DNA of 64,000 nt from Bacteroidota bacterium (GTDB taxonomy: Bacteria; Bacteroidota; Bacteroidia; Bacteroidales; Prolixibacteraceae): assembly GCA_024278975.1 (NCBI GenBank), contig JAJRSD010000107.1, positions 1 through 64,000 on the forward strand. The letters are read 5' to 3'. The translations under genes were made by a program, and so were the position numbers. The notes beneath the pieces were generated by a model. The model was not told the origin of the DNA, made no database searches, and was given only the letters and a program-made list of their open reading frames with translations. This document shows, one piece after another, positions 24,481 through 33,830 of the stretch (within the stretch, counting starts at the first letter, position 1; the number at the start of each line of letters is the position of its first letter).

Positions 24481-25524
24481 ATGATAAAAGTAGGCGATAA
24501 AGTAAAGTTTTTAAATGATGTTGGCGGTGGTGTTGTAGTCAGTTTTATAAGCAAAAATATGGTTAATGTGGAGAACGAAGATGGTTTCGAAATTCCGTAT
24601 CCCACTGTACAACTGTTAAATGTAAGTGCCCCCGAATTAAATGCAGGTTTTGTTCCTGAAGAAAATACAGAAGTGCAGAACGAAGTTGTAAACGCTCCGG
24701 TTTTTGAAACAGTTGCAGGAGAAATAATCAACGGGAAGAACTCACCCGATTTCTATTTCTGTTTTGTTCCATCCGTACAGAATAATCCATCAATCGGAGA
24801 AATGGAATTGTATCTGATAAATGATAGCAATTACACCGTAATGTATCACTATTTTCATCTAAAAAGTGATGGAGTTAAAACAGCCAGGTTTGGAAATGTA
24901 CAGCCAAATTCAAAGATTTCGCTGGAAAGTCTGGCTAAAAACGATTTAATCGAACTGCCTGAATATGGATTTCAACTGCTATACTTTAAGGATAAAGATA
25001 TAGAATATAATGAGCCGATTACAAAAGTGTTCAGGATAAATCCTGTGAAATTCCATAAAGAGTCGAGTTTCCAAAGCAATAAGTTTTTCAGAAAAAATGC
25101 GTGGATTTTACAAATCACAAAAGATATTCTTACAACAGAATTGGATAAACTTACACAAGACGATTTTAAAAAGGTAATTCGCGAAAAAGAGGCGAAACCA
25201 AAAATTAAAAAAATACCCCGAAAAAGAACTCCTGAAATTATTGAAGTTGACGTACATATAAACGAGTTACTTGACAAAACTGACGGATTGAGTAACCGGG
25301 AAATTCTTGGTGTTCAAATGGATAAAGTAGAGTCTGAAATGCGGGCAGCAATTCAAGCTGGTGTTAAACGGATAGTTTTTATCCATGGTGTTGGGCAAGG
25401 TATTTTAAAGCAGGAGATTGCCAATTTGCTAAAATCTAAATTTAAAAAATATGAATTTAAGGACGCATCTTTTAAAGAGTACGGTTACGGTGCTACTTTG
25501 GTGAATTTAAGAAGGGGGAAGTAA
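24481..25524 (+). CDS. DUF2027/Smr-domain protein
   Basis: A 347-aa protein with an N-terminal small beta domain ('MIKVGDKVKFLNDVGGGVVV'), a central DUF2027-type region (about 80-230), a basic linker ('KPKIKKIPRKRTPE') and a C-terminal Smr domain. The Smr part has the D-x-H entry 'VDVHINELL', 'RIVFIHGVGQGILKQEI' and 'EYGYGATLVNL'. Smr domains are nicking or RNA endonucleases, as in MutS2 and ribosome-rescue proteins. Family members of this architecture are common in Bacteroidota but their biological role is not settled. The start at 24481 follows a -7 box; the track's extra 23 residues lie upstream of the promoter. Confidence 0.8.
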   Translation: MIKVGDKVKFLNDVGGGVVVSFISKNMVNVENEDGFEIPYPTVQLLNVSAPELNAGFVPEENTEVQNEVVNAPVFETVAGEIINGKNSPDFYFCFVPSVQNNPSIGEMELYLINDSNYTVMYHYFHLKSDGVKTARFGNVQPNSKISLESLAKNDLIELPEYGFQLLYFKDKDIEYNEPITKVFRINPVKFHKESSFQSNKFFRKNAWILQITKDILTTELDKLTQDDFKKVIREKEAKPKIKKIPRKRTPEIIEVDVHINELLDKTDGLSNREILGVQMDKVESEMRAAIQAGVKRIVFIHGVGQGILKQEIANLLKSKFKKYEFKDASFKEYGYGATLVNLRRGK

Positions 25525-25553
25525 TTTTTTGTTCAATCTTTTTTAGAGTGGAT

Positions 25554-26894
25554 TCAAATCTCTATTTCCATTTCACCTTTTTTTAAATCGAAACAAAGAA
25601 TAGTTTCTGTTTTGTTGGTGTAAAAAGTGTTAGGTTTTAAATCAGTTTTCTTTTGAACTTCATTAAAAGGAATTCCATTTTTTATTCCCGGGTTTTTTGT
25701 TTTTGCATCAACTTTTATTGTGAAATCAGGAGAAGCAAATGGAGCTTTTAAATGAATACTGTTTTTACTTACATTGATAACAGTCAGCTCTTTAGCAGCC
25801 CAGTATCTCGAAATATCAGATAACTTCATCCAAATAAGGTGGTCGTATTTCTGATTTAGCCGATTTACGACTTCCTTAAAAATATTAAAACCTACTTTTT
25901 CGCCATTGTAATAAATCCCCGGCCAGTGACAAACCATAATTGCGGGTTCTTTGCTTTCAATAACATCAACCATTCGTCCGGTTTGTAAATCAGAGGTGAT
26001 AAATTTATTTGCATCGCCCCGGTTAAGTCCGTCCCACCCACCAAACCAGTCGCCGGTACATCCGTTTATGGAAACTACACATTTGGGATTAGGACCATCG
26101 AGACCAGATGCGTGAAGCACTTCGGGAGCAACACTCTTCCCTTTTTCAGTATAAAGATTACGGAAGTAGTGTGGTATTTCTGCACCAAAAACATCTCGCA
26201 CCGATTCCAGCGTTGCAAGTGCTAAATTATCCTGATTTTGCCCTGCGTAGCCACCCGGAGTTGTAATTCCCTCGCACGGCAGTCCGGCATCTTTTAAAAT
26301 ATTTAATGCGTAAGATTGGTATGCAGCCAGCTCATCGGCACTCTTATTCTGACTCCATTCCCAGTTCTCCATAAAATCAGGAGTGGCCTGTTCAAACGGT
26401 CTTCCGGTTTTAATATCAATTACGCGCGTGTGGCTTATCATTTCGGGATGAATATCCCAGTTTGGCATTATCATTTCGCGAACAAGGTTCAGGCTCTCTT
26501 TAAGTTCCCGCTCTGTCCAGCCCGGAATAAACCTGTTTACCCAGCCCGTGCAAGCCGGGTACGGAACAATACTGTATTTTCCTTTTATCCCATTATCTTC
26601 GCTCCATTCAGCAAATTCGCGTACAAAACTATCGGGTATTTCGCGTGGTAATTTGCGCCAGTCTTGTTTGTAGTTATCCGGAAAAACCTCAGCAAACTGA
26701 GGAATTCCAAAATGTGCCAGATTCACCAAAGTTGTGGAATCGTCGATTATTAAACTAACAGGAGCACGGTTGCGTGGGTTTAATACTTTTACAGAAGGCG
26801 ATTTTGCGGCAGAAAATCCAAGTTGGGGAGAGAGAACAACAGCAGCACTTCCGGTGGCAGTTGTTTTTATAAAAGTCCGTCGATTGTAATTCAT
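25554..26894 (-). CDS. Tat-exported polysaccharide-deacetylase-like protein
   Basis: A 446-aa protein with a twin-arginine signal ('NRRTFIKTTATGSAAVVL') and a mature domain that begins 'APVSLIIDDSTTLVNLAHFG', reminiscent of the first strand and Asp of the glycoside hydrolase/deacetylase barrel. Further possible metal or substrate residues are in 'WDIHPEMISHTRV' and 'IMVCHWPGIYYNG'. The C terminus (about 375-446) looks like a small beta-sandwich. It probably acts on a carbohydrate in the periplasm. I do not recognise a precise family, and substrate is unknown. It is a single gene between the Smr gene (convergent) and a divergent promoter region. Confidence 0.6.
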   Translation of the reverse strand: MNYNRRTFIKTTATGSAAVVLSPQLGFSAAKSPSVKVLNPRNRAPVSLIIDDSTTLVNLAHFGIPQFAEVFPDNYKQDWRKLPREIPDSFVREFAEWSEDNGIKGKYSIVPYPACTGWVNRFIPGWTERELKESLNLVREMIMPNWDIHPEMISHTRVIDIKTGRPFEQATPDFMENWEWSQNKSADELAAYQSYALNILKDAGLPCEGITTPGGYAGQNQDNLALATLESVRDVFGAEIPHYFRNLYTEKGKSVAPEVLHASGLDGPNPKCVVSINGCTGDWFGGWDGLNRGDANKFITSDLQTGRMVDVIESKEPAIMVCHWPGIYYNGEKVGFNIFKEVVNRLNQKYDHLIWMKLSDISRYWAAKELTVINVSKNSIHLKAPFASPDFTIKVDAKTKNPGIKNGIPFNEVQKKTDLKPNTFYTNKTETILCFDLKKGEMEIEI

Positions 26895-27080
26895 AATAAA
26901 TCAGGTTTAATTATTACGAGTAAAGATAGCTATTTTAGTTGATATAATTTGTTGCACATAAAGTTGCAAAATATTTATAAATAACTTGCTTTCTTTGTCT
27001 TTTAAATAAATGTTCTGACGTTTTAATAAAAAACAATTATGTTATTTTTTTGCTGCATGACCAAATTATTTTTTGCGGCC

Positions 27081-27110
27081 TTTGTTATAAGTAGATAAAA
27101 TTTAACTTTG
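27081..27110 (+). promoter_or_regulatory. Bacteroidota promoter for the 584-aa protein
   Basis: TTTG (27081-27084), an 18-bp spacer, then TAACTTTG (27103-27110), 26 bp before the ATG. Both elements match the Bacteroidota housekeeping consensus. Confidence 0.65.
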
Positions 27111-27136
27111 CTCGCATTAATAAAAACAATTAATAG

Positions 27137-28891
27137 ATGAAATTATTTGAAGGACACTCTTTTCATATCCCGGTAATGGGATTAGGATATTCAATAGACA
27201 CACCAATTAATGTTGCACCGTACGGAATATCTTCTGTTATTTCGTTGGTTGATGATACGTTAATTGAAAAAATGCGCGAATTTTATTGTAATAAATTCGA
27301 CATTCCGTTTAAAACAATATCGAAAAAAGTTGATGATTTTAGGGCAAAGCGAATTGCTGAGTACCTGAATCTTGTGGATAAAATTGTGAAACATAAAGTT
27401 GAGGAGCTAAAAAGTACAGCCTTAAATGCCGGTAGCGAAATGGAGAAATATATTAGCATGCTCCCGGATTCCTCCACTATAAAATCGAAATTTAATTTGG
27501 CTGCCGACGATCTGTCGAAATGGGTTAACGAAAAACTTCATGTTGGTTCTATTGATGTAAATATAATGACCAAACTGGATCAGGCACATTATAAAAACGG
27601 TGAAGAGCTGCCCATTGAACATAACGATGCACACGCTGCATTGCGTGGTTTTGCTAATAGTAACTTAGATTCGGCATTGGTGCTTTCGGCAGGAATGAGT
27701 CCCAGATTATACAGCTACATAGAAAATTTTAAAGATTTTTTTCCTGATAATATTGGTAATATTAAAAAGAAAATCATACTGAAAGTTAGTGATTTTCGTT
27801 CGGCATTTATTCAGGGTAAAATGTTGGCTGCAAAAGGTTTGTGGGTTTCGGAGTACCGTATTGAATCGGGTGTGAATTGTGGTGGTCACTGTTTTCCAAC
27901 TGTTGGAGTTTTATTTGGTCCTATTCTCGAAGAGTTCAAAAATAACAAAGACAGGTTATTTGACACTTGCATTGATATTTATAAATCGGCTTTAGAAAAG
28001 AAAGAGCACGTTCAGCCCACCGAAACACCGAAGATTAAAATTACCGCACAAGGTGGTGTGGGAACAAGCGAAGAACATGACTTTTTGATAGATTACTACG
28101 ATATGGACAGTGTTGGCTGGGCATCGCCATTTATGCTGGTACCCGAAGTAGTTAGTATTGATACCGATACTATGAACTTGCTTGCCGATGGAAAAGAGAA
28201 AGACTACTATTACAGTGGTTTATCTCCTCTTGGAGTTCCGTTTAACAGTATTTATGGTGCTTCTATGAGTGTGCAACGTTTGGAGTTGGCAAAAAACGGA
28301 ACTGAAGGTACTCCGTGTTCTAAAGGATATTTAAGATATAATACTGAATATACTAAAAAACCGATTTGTACTTCTTCTCGCCAGTATCAAACTCTGAAAC
28401 TTAAAGACCTTGCTGCTTTAAACCTACCAAAAGATGAATATCAAAAGGCTTACGATAAAATTATTGAACCGGAATGTTTATGCGTAGGTTTGGGGGTTTC
28501 AACTATTTTATCGAAAGATATTGAGGTTAAACCAACAGATAAAGTTACAGTTTGCCCCGGGCCAAATCTTGCTTACTTTTCTAAAATATCAACTTTAAAA
28601 GAGATGGTTGACCATATTTACGGACGTATTAATTTATTGGATAATAGTCCGCGTCCTCACATGTTTTTAAAGGAGTTAAACATGTATCTCGATATTTTCA
28701 AGAAAAGAATTGATGCTTTTTTGAAAGACATAGATAACACAAAAGAGAAAAAGCAACTGATTAAATTTCAGAAAAATATTTTTGATGGTGTAAATTATTA
28801 TAAAGAGCTTTTTGCTGAAAAGAAAAAAGAAGTTGTGGTTGAGATGGATAAATTGCTTGGTAGATATCCGTCGATTAATACGGAATTGTAA
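27137..28891 (+). CDS. Conserved protein of unknown function, possibly FMN/TIM-barrel
   Basis: A 584-aa soluble protein without signal peptide that I cannot assign. 'ITAQGGVGTSEEHDFLIDYYDMDSVGWASPFMLVPEV' (about 303-340) recalls the phosphate-binding G-G-x-G-T turn of FMN-dependent TIM barrels such as glutamate synthase or nitronate monooxygenase. Cysteines cluster in 'GVNCGGHCFP' (about 250), 'GTPCSKGYL', 'PICTSSRQ' and 'EPECLCVGLG', which could bind metal or a cluster. The C-terminal 90 residues are charged and helical. It is monocistronic, with a textbook promoter and a strong terminator, which suggests solid independent expression. The family appears restricted to few groups (inference). 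Confidence 0.5.
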   Translation: MKLFEGHSFHIPVMGLGYSIDTPINVAPYGISSVISLVDDTLIEKMREFYCNKFDIPFKTISKKVDDFRAKRIAEYLNLVDKIVKHKVEELKSTALNAGSEMEKYISMLPDSSTIKSKFNLAADDLSKWVNEKLHVGSIDVNIMTKLDQAHYKNGEELPIEHNDAHAALRGFANSNLDSALVLSAGMSPRLYSYIENFKDFFPDNIGNIKKKIILKVSDFRSAFIQGKMLAAKGLWVSEYRIESGVNCGGHCFPTVGVLFGPILEEFKNNKDRLFDTCIDIYKSALEKKEHVQPTETPKIKITAQGGVGTSEEHDFLIDYYDMDSVGWASPFMLVPEVVSIDTDTMNLLADGKEKDYYYSGLSPLGVPFNSIYGASMSVQRLELAKNGTEGTPCSKGYLRYNTEYTKKPICTSSRQYQTLKLKDLAALNLPKDEYQKAYDKIIEPECLCVGLGVSTILSKDIEVKPTDKVTVCPGPNLAYFSKISTLKEMVDHIYGRINLLDNSPRPHMFLKELNMYLDIFKKRIDAFLKDIDNTKEKKQLIKFQKNIFDGVNYYKELFAEKKKEVVVEMDKLLGRYPSINTEL

Positions 28892-28909
28892 TTTGTTTTA
28901 CAACTTATT

Positions 28910-28947
28910 AAAGCGGGGGTTTTGTCTATGCAAAACCCCCGCTTTTT
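28910..28947 (+). terminator. Strong intrinsic terminator
   Basis: A 15-bp perfect stem (AAAGCGGGGGTTTTG with CAAAACCCCCGCTTT), a 6-nt loop and a T-tail, 18 bp after the 584-aa gene. Confidence 0.9.
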
Positions 28948-29368
28948 TATTGAACTCAGTCTGATATATAATTAATTTTATTTTGTTATTCTTTTTAATA
29001 TTCCCCAAAATAAACAGTTTTTCAATTTGTTTATTAATTATTTGTAAAACCTGTGAAAAATATTTTTCAGAAGAATAATTGTAATTAAAAATCAAAATAA
29101 AACAATTGAACCAGAACAAAAAAGCCTTGTGTGACTTGTGTTACATACTGGTATCCTTATAATTATAAGAGCTACGTAATAAATTTAGTTTGAATGGGTA
29201 AAAAGGTATTGTAACCATATGTTTATATGGCAGTTGCATATTTAGAAACAAACTAACTACCAACTTTATTATGTAGTAATATATATTTAGCTAATTAAAA
29301 TAACTGGTTATATTTGATGCAATCAATGTAACAACTGAATTATTTATTTATAACAATTAACCAAATTT
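28948..29368. other. Long AT-rich leader region upstream of the FadL-like gene
   Basis: About 420 bp with no supported gene; the 73-aa minus ORF here reads through the terminator and is composition noise. It must contain the promoter of the downstream barrel protein, but no TAnnTTTG box with good spacing stands out. Confidence 0.5.
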
Positions 29369-30673
29369 ATGATGAAAAAGAAATTATTATCTTTTGTGGT
29401 ACTGGTACTGTCCAGTTATTTTGTGTTTGCCCAAACGGGTCATCTTATGCAAGGAGTTGGCGCATTTAATATGTCAATGGGAGGGGCTTCAACAGGTCAG
29501 CCTCTCGATATTAACGGTGCATTACAATGGAATCCGGCAGCAATCTCAGTGTTTAACAAAAAAATCTTATCTGTTGATGTGGGTTTACTTTCTGCGTCGC
29601 CAACAGTTTATTCAACTGTCCCAACTCCCGATGGTAATATGATGAGTGGTTCAACCGAAGATACAAAGGGAGTTTCTCCTTTGCCTTCTATTGCAATGGT
29701 TTGGGGAAGCGAAGAGAGTAAAAATACCTTTGGCGTATCAGTTTTTGGAGTTAGTGGTTTTGGAATCGATTTTCCAGAAAGCACCGATAACCCGATAACC
29801 CTTCCGCAAAACATGGGTGGTTTTGGGCATTTAGAGTCAAATTACATGTTGCTACAAGTTGGTTTAACTTATGCATATCAGATTTCAGAAAAATTCTCGG
29901 TTGGTATTGAACCAACTTTTAACTACTCTTCCCTAATGGTAAAACCCAATCCTTTGGCTTCTCCCAGCCAAACAAAAGGTTATCCAAATTCTGAAACGGC
30001 ATCGGCAATTGGATTTGGCGGACAGGTTGGTGTCTTTTACGACTCAGGAAAAGGCTTCAAATTGGGAGTATCATATAAAACACAACAATTTTTAGGCGAT
30101 TTAGAATTTGAAAATAGATACTTAGATGGAAGTTCGGCACCAACTAATAATTTTAAAATGAACTTCCCTGCAATATTATCTGTGGGAGCTGGCTACTCTG
30201 CCGAAAAATTTGATTTTGCTATTGATTACCGTAGAGTCTTTTATGAAAGCACCGACGGTTTTACTGAAAAAGGATGGTCGCAAACCGGTTCGGTATTAGG
30301 ATTTGGATGGACGGATATGAATATTGTTTCAGCAGGATTGCAACTAAAACTTATTAACAAATTACCGCTGCGTTTGGGATATACATATAGTAGCAATCCA
30401 ATTGTAAGTGAGCTGGCAATGTATTCGGTTGAAGCTCCCGCCGTAATTGAAAATGCTTTTCAGTTTGGAGTTGGTTTCGAAATAAATGATAAACTTACTT
30501 TAAACGGGACATACCATTATGGCAGCAGCAATGGCAAAACTTCAGGTGCATTATTAAATCCGATGATGGCATCTCCATCAAATCCGTATGGAGCAATTCC
30601 TTCGAGTAAGGCTGAATTTGATATGGCAACTAATATGATTATGTTTGGTTTAAATTATACATTTTCTAAATAA
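29369..30673 (+). CDS. OmpP1/FadL-family outer-membrane transporter
   Basis: A 434-aa outer-membrane barrel of the FadL/TodX/OmpP1 family, which carries long-chain fatty acids and other hydrophobic compounds. The signal peptide ends near 'YFVFAQ'. The mature N terminus 'GHLMQGVGAFNMSMGGASTG...NGALQWNPAAIS' is the FadL plug and hatch signature (N-P-A). The C-terminal strands end 'MIMFGLNYTFSK', close to the aromatic end of outer-membrane barrels. Two adjacent ATG codons open the frame. It is monocistronic with its own terminator. Confidence 0.9.
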   Translation: MMKKKLLSFVVLVLSSYFVFAQTGHLMQGVGAFNMSMGGASTGQPLDINGALQWNPAAISVFNKKILSVDVGLLSASPTVYSTVPTPDGNMMSGSTEDTKGVSPLPSIAMVWGSEESKNTFGVSVFGVSGFGIDFPESTDNPITLPQNMGGFGHLESNYMLLQVGLTYAYQISEKFSVGIEPTFNYSSLMVKPNPLASPSQTKGYPNSETASAIGFGGQVGVFYDSGKGFKLGVSYKTQQFLGDLEFENRYLDGSSAPTNNFKMNFPAILSVGAGYSAEKFDFAIDYRRVFYESTDGFTEKGWSQTGSVLGFGWTDMNIVSAGLQLKLINKLPLRLGYTYSSNPIVSELAMYSVEAPAVIENAFQFGVGFEINDKLTLNGTYHYGSSNGKTSGALLNPMMASPSNPYGAIPSSKAEFDMATNMIMFGLNYTFSK

Positions 30674-30690
30674 ATCAACATTATTTAAAT

Positions 30691-30732
30691 ATAAATGCCA
30701 GACTTAGTTTTTGTCTGGCATTTATATTTTTT
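30691..30732 (+). terminator. Intrinsic terminator after the FadL-like gene
   Basis: A 13-bp perfect stem ATAAATGCCAGAC/GTCTGGCATTTAT followed by a T-rich tail, 17 bp after the stop codon. Confidence 0.9.
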
Positions 30733-30896
30733 GGATTTCTGATTAAAGCCTGTTTTTTTTAACACTTCCAATCATCTTTATTGAACTCAGATTATTTTCA
30801 GTGAAAATAACACCTTACCCTATGATTAATACAGAGTTGTAGAGTGGGGAAGAGGTAGTTCTTTCGGGTTTCGGGTTTTATCAAATGAGTCCACTC

Positions 30897-30914
30897 TGAA
30901 AAGTCATCAGATGA
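30897..30914. repeat. Palindromic intergenic repeat, copy 2
   Basis: TGAAAAGTCATCAGATGA is identical over 18 bp to the copy at 14087; the outer CT of the palindrome is lost here. Confidence 0.5.
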
Positions 30915-30978
30915 ATCATTTAGAAGAAAGCACAGGAAATTCAAATCTGGCAAGCACTCATCAAATAAAATAATTAAT

Positions 30979-31009
30979 ACCTTCAGGGAATAACTCTGGA
31001 GGTTTTTTT
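30979..31009 (+). terminator. Orphan intrinsic terminator
   Basis: ACCTTCAG pairs with CTGGAGGT (one wobble) and is followed by seven T's. It lies 240 bp past the terminator of the FadL gene with no ORF between, so it may end a small RNA. Confidence 0.5.
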
Positions 31010-31140
31010 CTGCCTATTTTTGAACTGGGGAATTGTTGAAGAAGTTGTCAGATTCGGTTTATTGCCTTCATTCTTTGCTGCAACTTCGACTTCTTAATTC
31101 TTTATTACCTGCGACTACAATTGTGACTTTCCGATTTATT

Positions 31141-31210
31141 AACTGCAAACTGCAAACTGAGACAGAGACTGTAAACTGCAACTGAGACTGAGACTGAGAC
31201 TGCAACTTTC
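31141..31210. repeat. Simple-sequence tract (ACTGCAA/GAGACT units)
   Basis: The tract is built of repeated AACTGCAA units and three tandem GAGACT units, ending 15 bp from the stop of the next minus-strand gene. It is a likely site of slippage. Confidence 0.6.
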
Positions 31211-31224
31211 TTCTTACTACAATC

Positions 31225-31794
31225 TCACTTCCCCTTCCTCCAAATAGTTTTGCCAGGGAAAATCCCTTTATTTACAGACTTAACATCTTCGACAGAATAA
31301 AATGCTTTTGGATTTGTTGTCATTACAATCTCTTCTACATTATGTATCTCCTTTCTATTGATAATACTATAAATTATACTAACCTCCTCGGAGCTGCCCT
31401 GTGCCGGATGATGAGTGATCCCGTAACCTGCATCGATAAGGTTTTTTATAAGTTTATTTGCCTTCTTACGAGTTATAATCTGAATTTTTACAATACCCAC
31501 TGCAAGTCTCTCTTCTAATAGTAAACCTATATAATTTCCGGTGGCAAAACCGGCTGCGTAAGTAACGTAACAGACCCAGTTGTCGAGGTTTTGGAATATT
31601 TTTGAAATTGCTATTAACCAGATTAAAACTTCGAAAAAGCCTAATATTGGAGCCCAGTATTTTTGTCCCTTCGAAACCATTACAATTCGCACAGTGCCAA
31701 TTGTAACATCAATAATTCTGGAAAGAAATATTAATGCAGGGAGAATAAAATATGTGAACAGATAACCGTCGTAAAATGTATCGAGTAAAATCAT
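31225..31794 (-). CDS. UPF0316/DUF2179-type membrane protein
   Basis: A 189-aa protein with about three N-terminal membrane helices ('FTYFILPALIFLSRIIDVTIGTVRIVMVSKG', 'WAPILGFFEVLIWLIAISKIF' and 'YVTYAAGFATGNYIGLLLEE') and a cytoplasmic C-terminal DUF2179-like domain (about 100-180, 'IQIITRKKANKLIKNLIDAGYG'). The order and the conserved D-V-x-x-G-T-x-R motif fit the UPF0316 family (YebE-like). The function of the family is not known. It is a single gene, flanked by repeats on both sides. Confidence 0.8.
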   Translation of the reverse strand: MILLDTFYDGYLFTYFILPALIFLSRIIDVTIGTVRIVMVSKGQKYWAPILGFFEVLIWLIAISKIFQNLDNWVCYVTYAAGFATGNYIGLLLEERLAVGIVKIQIITRKKANKLIKNLIDAGYGITHHPAQGSSEEVSIIYSIINRKEIHNVEEIVMTTNPKAFYSVEDVKSVNKGIFPGKTIWRKGK

Positions 31795-32100
31795 TTGGTT
31801 TTTGTTACGAAAATATGAAAAAAAGATTTAGAATGGATACTGGATGCTGTTGATTTGGATCTTTATTTTTCGGGTACGTCATTCATAATTCATAATTTAT
31901 TTCTGAATCTATTTAATCACAGAGAGATGCTGAAATGAATTCAGCATGACGCGCTGATGTTTTATCCTTTACTTAACACAATATTCTCGTGGTTTAGTCA
32001 TGCTATCACTTTTTGATGATAGTAGTATGACTATGTGATTTAAATCAAAACCACAATATTAAGGTGCAACATTTGTTTTACAAATACTAAATACTTCCTT
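31795..32100. other. Intergenic region with repeat copy 2 and an imperfect hairpin
   Basis: This region carries the dispersed repeat (31876-31952) and, 3' of prfC, an imperfect hairpin (31997-32031; GTCAT..CTATCA / TGATAG..ATGAC) without a T-tail. No ORF is supported. Confidence 0.5.
31876..31952. repeat. Dispersed palindromic intergenic repeat, copy 2
   Basis: Begins ACGTCATTC and ends with the hairpin GATGCTGAA-atg-AATTCAGCATGACG. It shares the 'GAATCTATTTA' core and the hairpin with copy 1 at 10148. Confidence 0.65.
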
Positions 32101-33675
32101 CTAAAATTCTGAAGTAAAATGAAACTTAATATCCTTAAATTCATCCTGAGCCATTTGTAAAATAAACTTCGAGTCCGCCATAAAAACATCGCGACCAAGT
32201 TTATCTTTTGCCATTTTTTGGTGTTTACGTTTTTTAAATTCAGTAAGAATATCTTCATCGTCGGTTTCAATCCAGCAAGCTTTATGCATCGAAATTGGCT
32301 CGAACCTACACTTTGCGTTATACTCATGTTCGAGCCGGTATTGAATTACTTCGAACTGAAGCTGACCAACGGTTCCAATAATCTGACGACCGTTAAACTG
32401 GCTGGTAAAGAGCTGTGCCACACCTTCGTCCATTAACTGGTCAACTCCTTTTCTTAACTGTTTCGATTTCATTGGGTCGGCATTTTCTATATAGCGGAAC
32501 ATCTCGGGCGAGAAACTTGGTAACCCTTTAAAATGAATCACTTCGCCGTCGGTAAGTGTGTCGCCAATAATGAAGTTTCCGGTATCTGGGACACCAACAA
32601 TATCTCCCGGGTAAGCAAACTCAACTATCTCTTTTTGCGATGCCATAAAAGCAGTTGGACTCGAAATACGAAAAGATTTTCCCAGTCTGATGTTTTTATA
32701 CATTTTATTTCGTTCGAACTCTCCCGAACAAATCTTTACAAAAGCTATGCGACTTCGGTGGTTAGGGTCGATATTGGCATGAATTTTAAAAACAAAACCT
32801 GTAAACCCATTTTCTTCCGGATTAATTTCACGCTCTTCGGTAAAACTTGGTCTTGGACTTGGAGCAATTTCAACAAAAGCATCTAAAAGTTCCTGAACTC
32901 CAAAATTATAGAGCGCACTGCCAAAAAATACCGGAGCCAAATCACCCGCGAGATAAGGAGCGTTGTCGTATTCAGGATAAACACCTTCAACTAATTCCAG
33001 CTCTTCGCGTAATATTTCGGCATCGTCGCCAATGTAATTTTCCAGCTCAGGATTCGAAATGTCTTCAAACTTTATGCGCTCTTCAATTCCCTGAATATCG
33101 GGCTTAAACAGTTTTAAACTTTTGTTGAAGATGTTATAAACTCCTTTAAAGTCGGGACCATTATTTATTGGCCAACTCAACGGACGAACCTTTATTTTTA
33201 GCTGCTCTTCAATTTCGTCCATCAAAGTAAAAGGATCTTGTGCCGGGCGGTCCATTTTGTTTACAAAAACAATAACCGGAGTTTTTCGCATACGGCAGAC
33301 ATTCATCAGTTTTTCGGTTTGCGGTTCAACACCTTTTGCTGCATCGATAACAATAATAACACTATCAACTGCAGTCAGGGTACGGAATGTATCTTCCTGG
33401 AAATCCTGATGGCCTGGAGTGTCGAGAATATTTATTTTGTAACTATTGTACTCAAACCCCATCACCGAAGTTGCCACCGAAATACCACGTTGACGCTCGA
33501 TTTCCATAAAATCGGAAGTGGCACCCTTTTTAATTTTATTGCTTTTTACTGCACCGGCAACGCGAATTGCACCGCCAAAAAGCAGTAACTTTTCGGTTAA
33601 TGTTGTTTTTCCAGCATCCGGATGACTTACAATTCCAAATGTTCGCCTACGTTTTATCTCTTCCTGAAATGTCAT
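32101..33675 (-). CDS. prfC: Peptide chain release factor 3
   Basis: Translational GTPase RF3, 524 aa, which recycles RF1/RF2 from the ribosome. Motifs in order: G1 '[13 protein letters not shown]', switch '[12 protein letters not shown]', G3 'DTPGHQDF', G4 'NKMDRP'. Domain 2 and the RF3-type C-terminal domain follow ('[23 protein letters not shown]', '[20 protein letters not shown]'). I start at 33675 because a -7 box sits at 33707-33700, over the ORF-track start at 33702. It is monocistronic. Confidence 0.95.
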   Translation of the reverse strand: MTFQEEIKRRRTFGIVSHPDAGKTTLTEKLLLFGGAIRVAGAVKSNKIKKGATSDFMEIERQRGISVATSVMGFEYNSYKINILDTPGHQDFQEDTFRTLTAVDSVIIVIDAAKGVEPQTEKLMNVCRMRKTPVIVFVNKMDRPAQDPFTLMDEIEEQLKIKVRPLSWPINNGPDFKGVYNIFNKSLKLFKPDIQGIEERIKFEDISNPELENYIGDDAEILREELELVEGVYPEYDNAPYLAGDLAPVFFGSALYNFGVQELLDAFVEIAPSPRPSFTEEREINPEENGFTGFVFKIHANIDPNHRSRIAFVKICSGEFERNKMYKNIRLGKSFRISSPTAFMASQKEIVEFAYPGDIVGVPDTGNFIIGDTLTDGEVIHFKGLPSFSPEMFRYIENADPMKSKQLRKGVDQLMDEGVAQLFTSQFNGRQIIGTVGQLQFEVIQYRLEHEYNAKCRFEPISMHKACWIETDDEDILTEFKKRKHQKMAKDKLGRDVFMADSKFILQMAQDEFKDIKFHFTSEF

Positions 33676-33699
33676 TCTATATTGATTTTTAAGAAGTCG

Positions 33700-33707
33700 C
33701 AAAAGTA
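33700..33707 (-). promoter_or_regulatory. -7 box for prfC
   Basis: The minus strand reads TACTTTTG (TAnnTTTG) about 25 bp before the ATG at 33675. It overlaps the longer ORF-track start, excluding it. Confidence 0.5.
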
Positions 33708-33830
33708 AGGAAAGTAGTTTGAAGTTTATGGTTTATTGTTTAAAGTTTAGAGCTAATCGTAAAATAATTAACCACACCTTTTGAAGTTGTTCAGACCGGT
33801 GATACAAGTAAACGGTTGAAAGTACAATCA

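Larger units (their letters stand above)
30674..31224. other. 551-bp intergenic region with two terminators, a palindrome repeat and a simple repeat
   Basis: After the FadL-gene terminator comes a repeat copy (30897), an orphan terminator (30979) and a simple-sequence tract (31141). No protein gene is supported; a small RNA between about 30735 and 31009 is possible. Confidence 0.5.

Noticed and set aside
28898-29119. A 73-aa minus ORF rich in Ile, Lys and Asn
   Set aside because: It runs through a strong terminator hairpin and has the composition of AT-rich noise.
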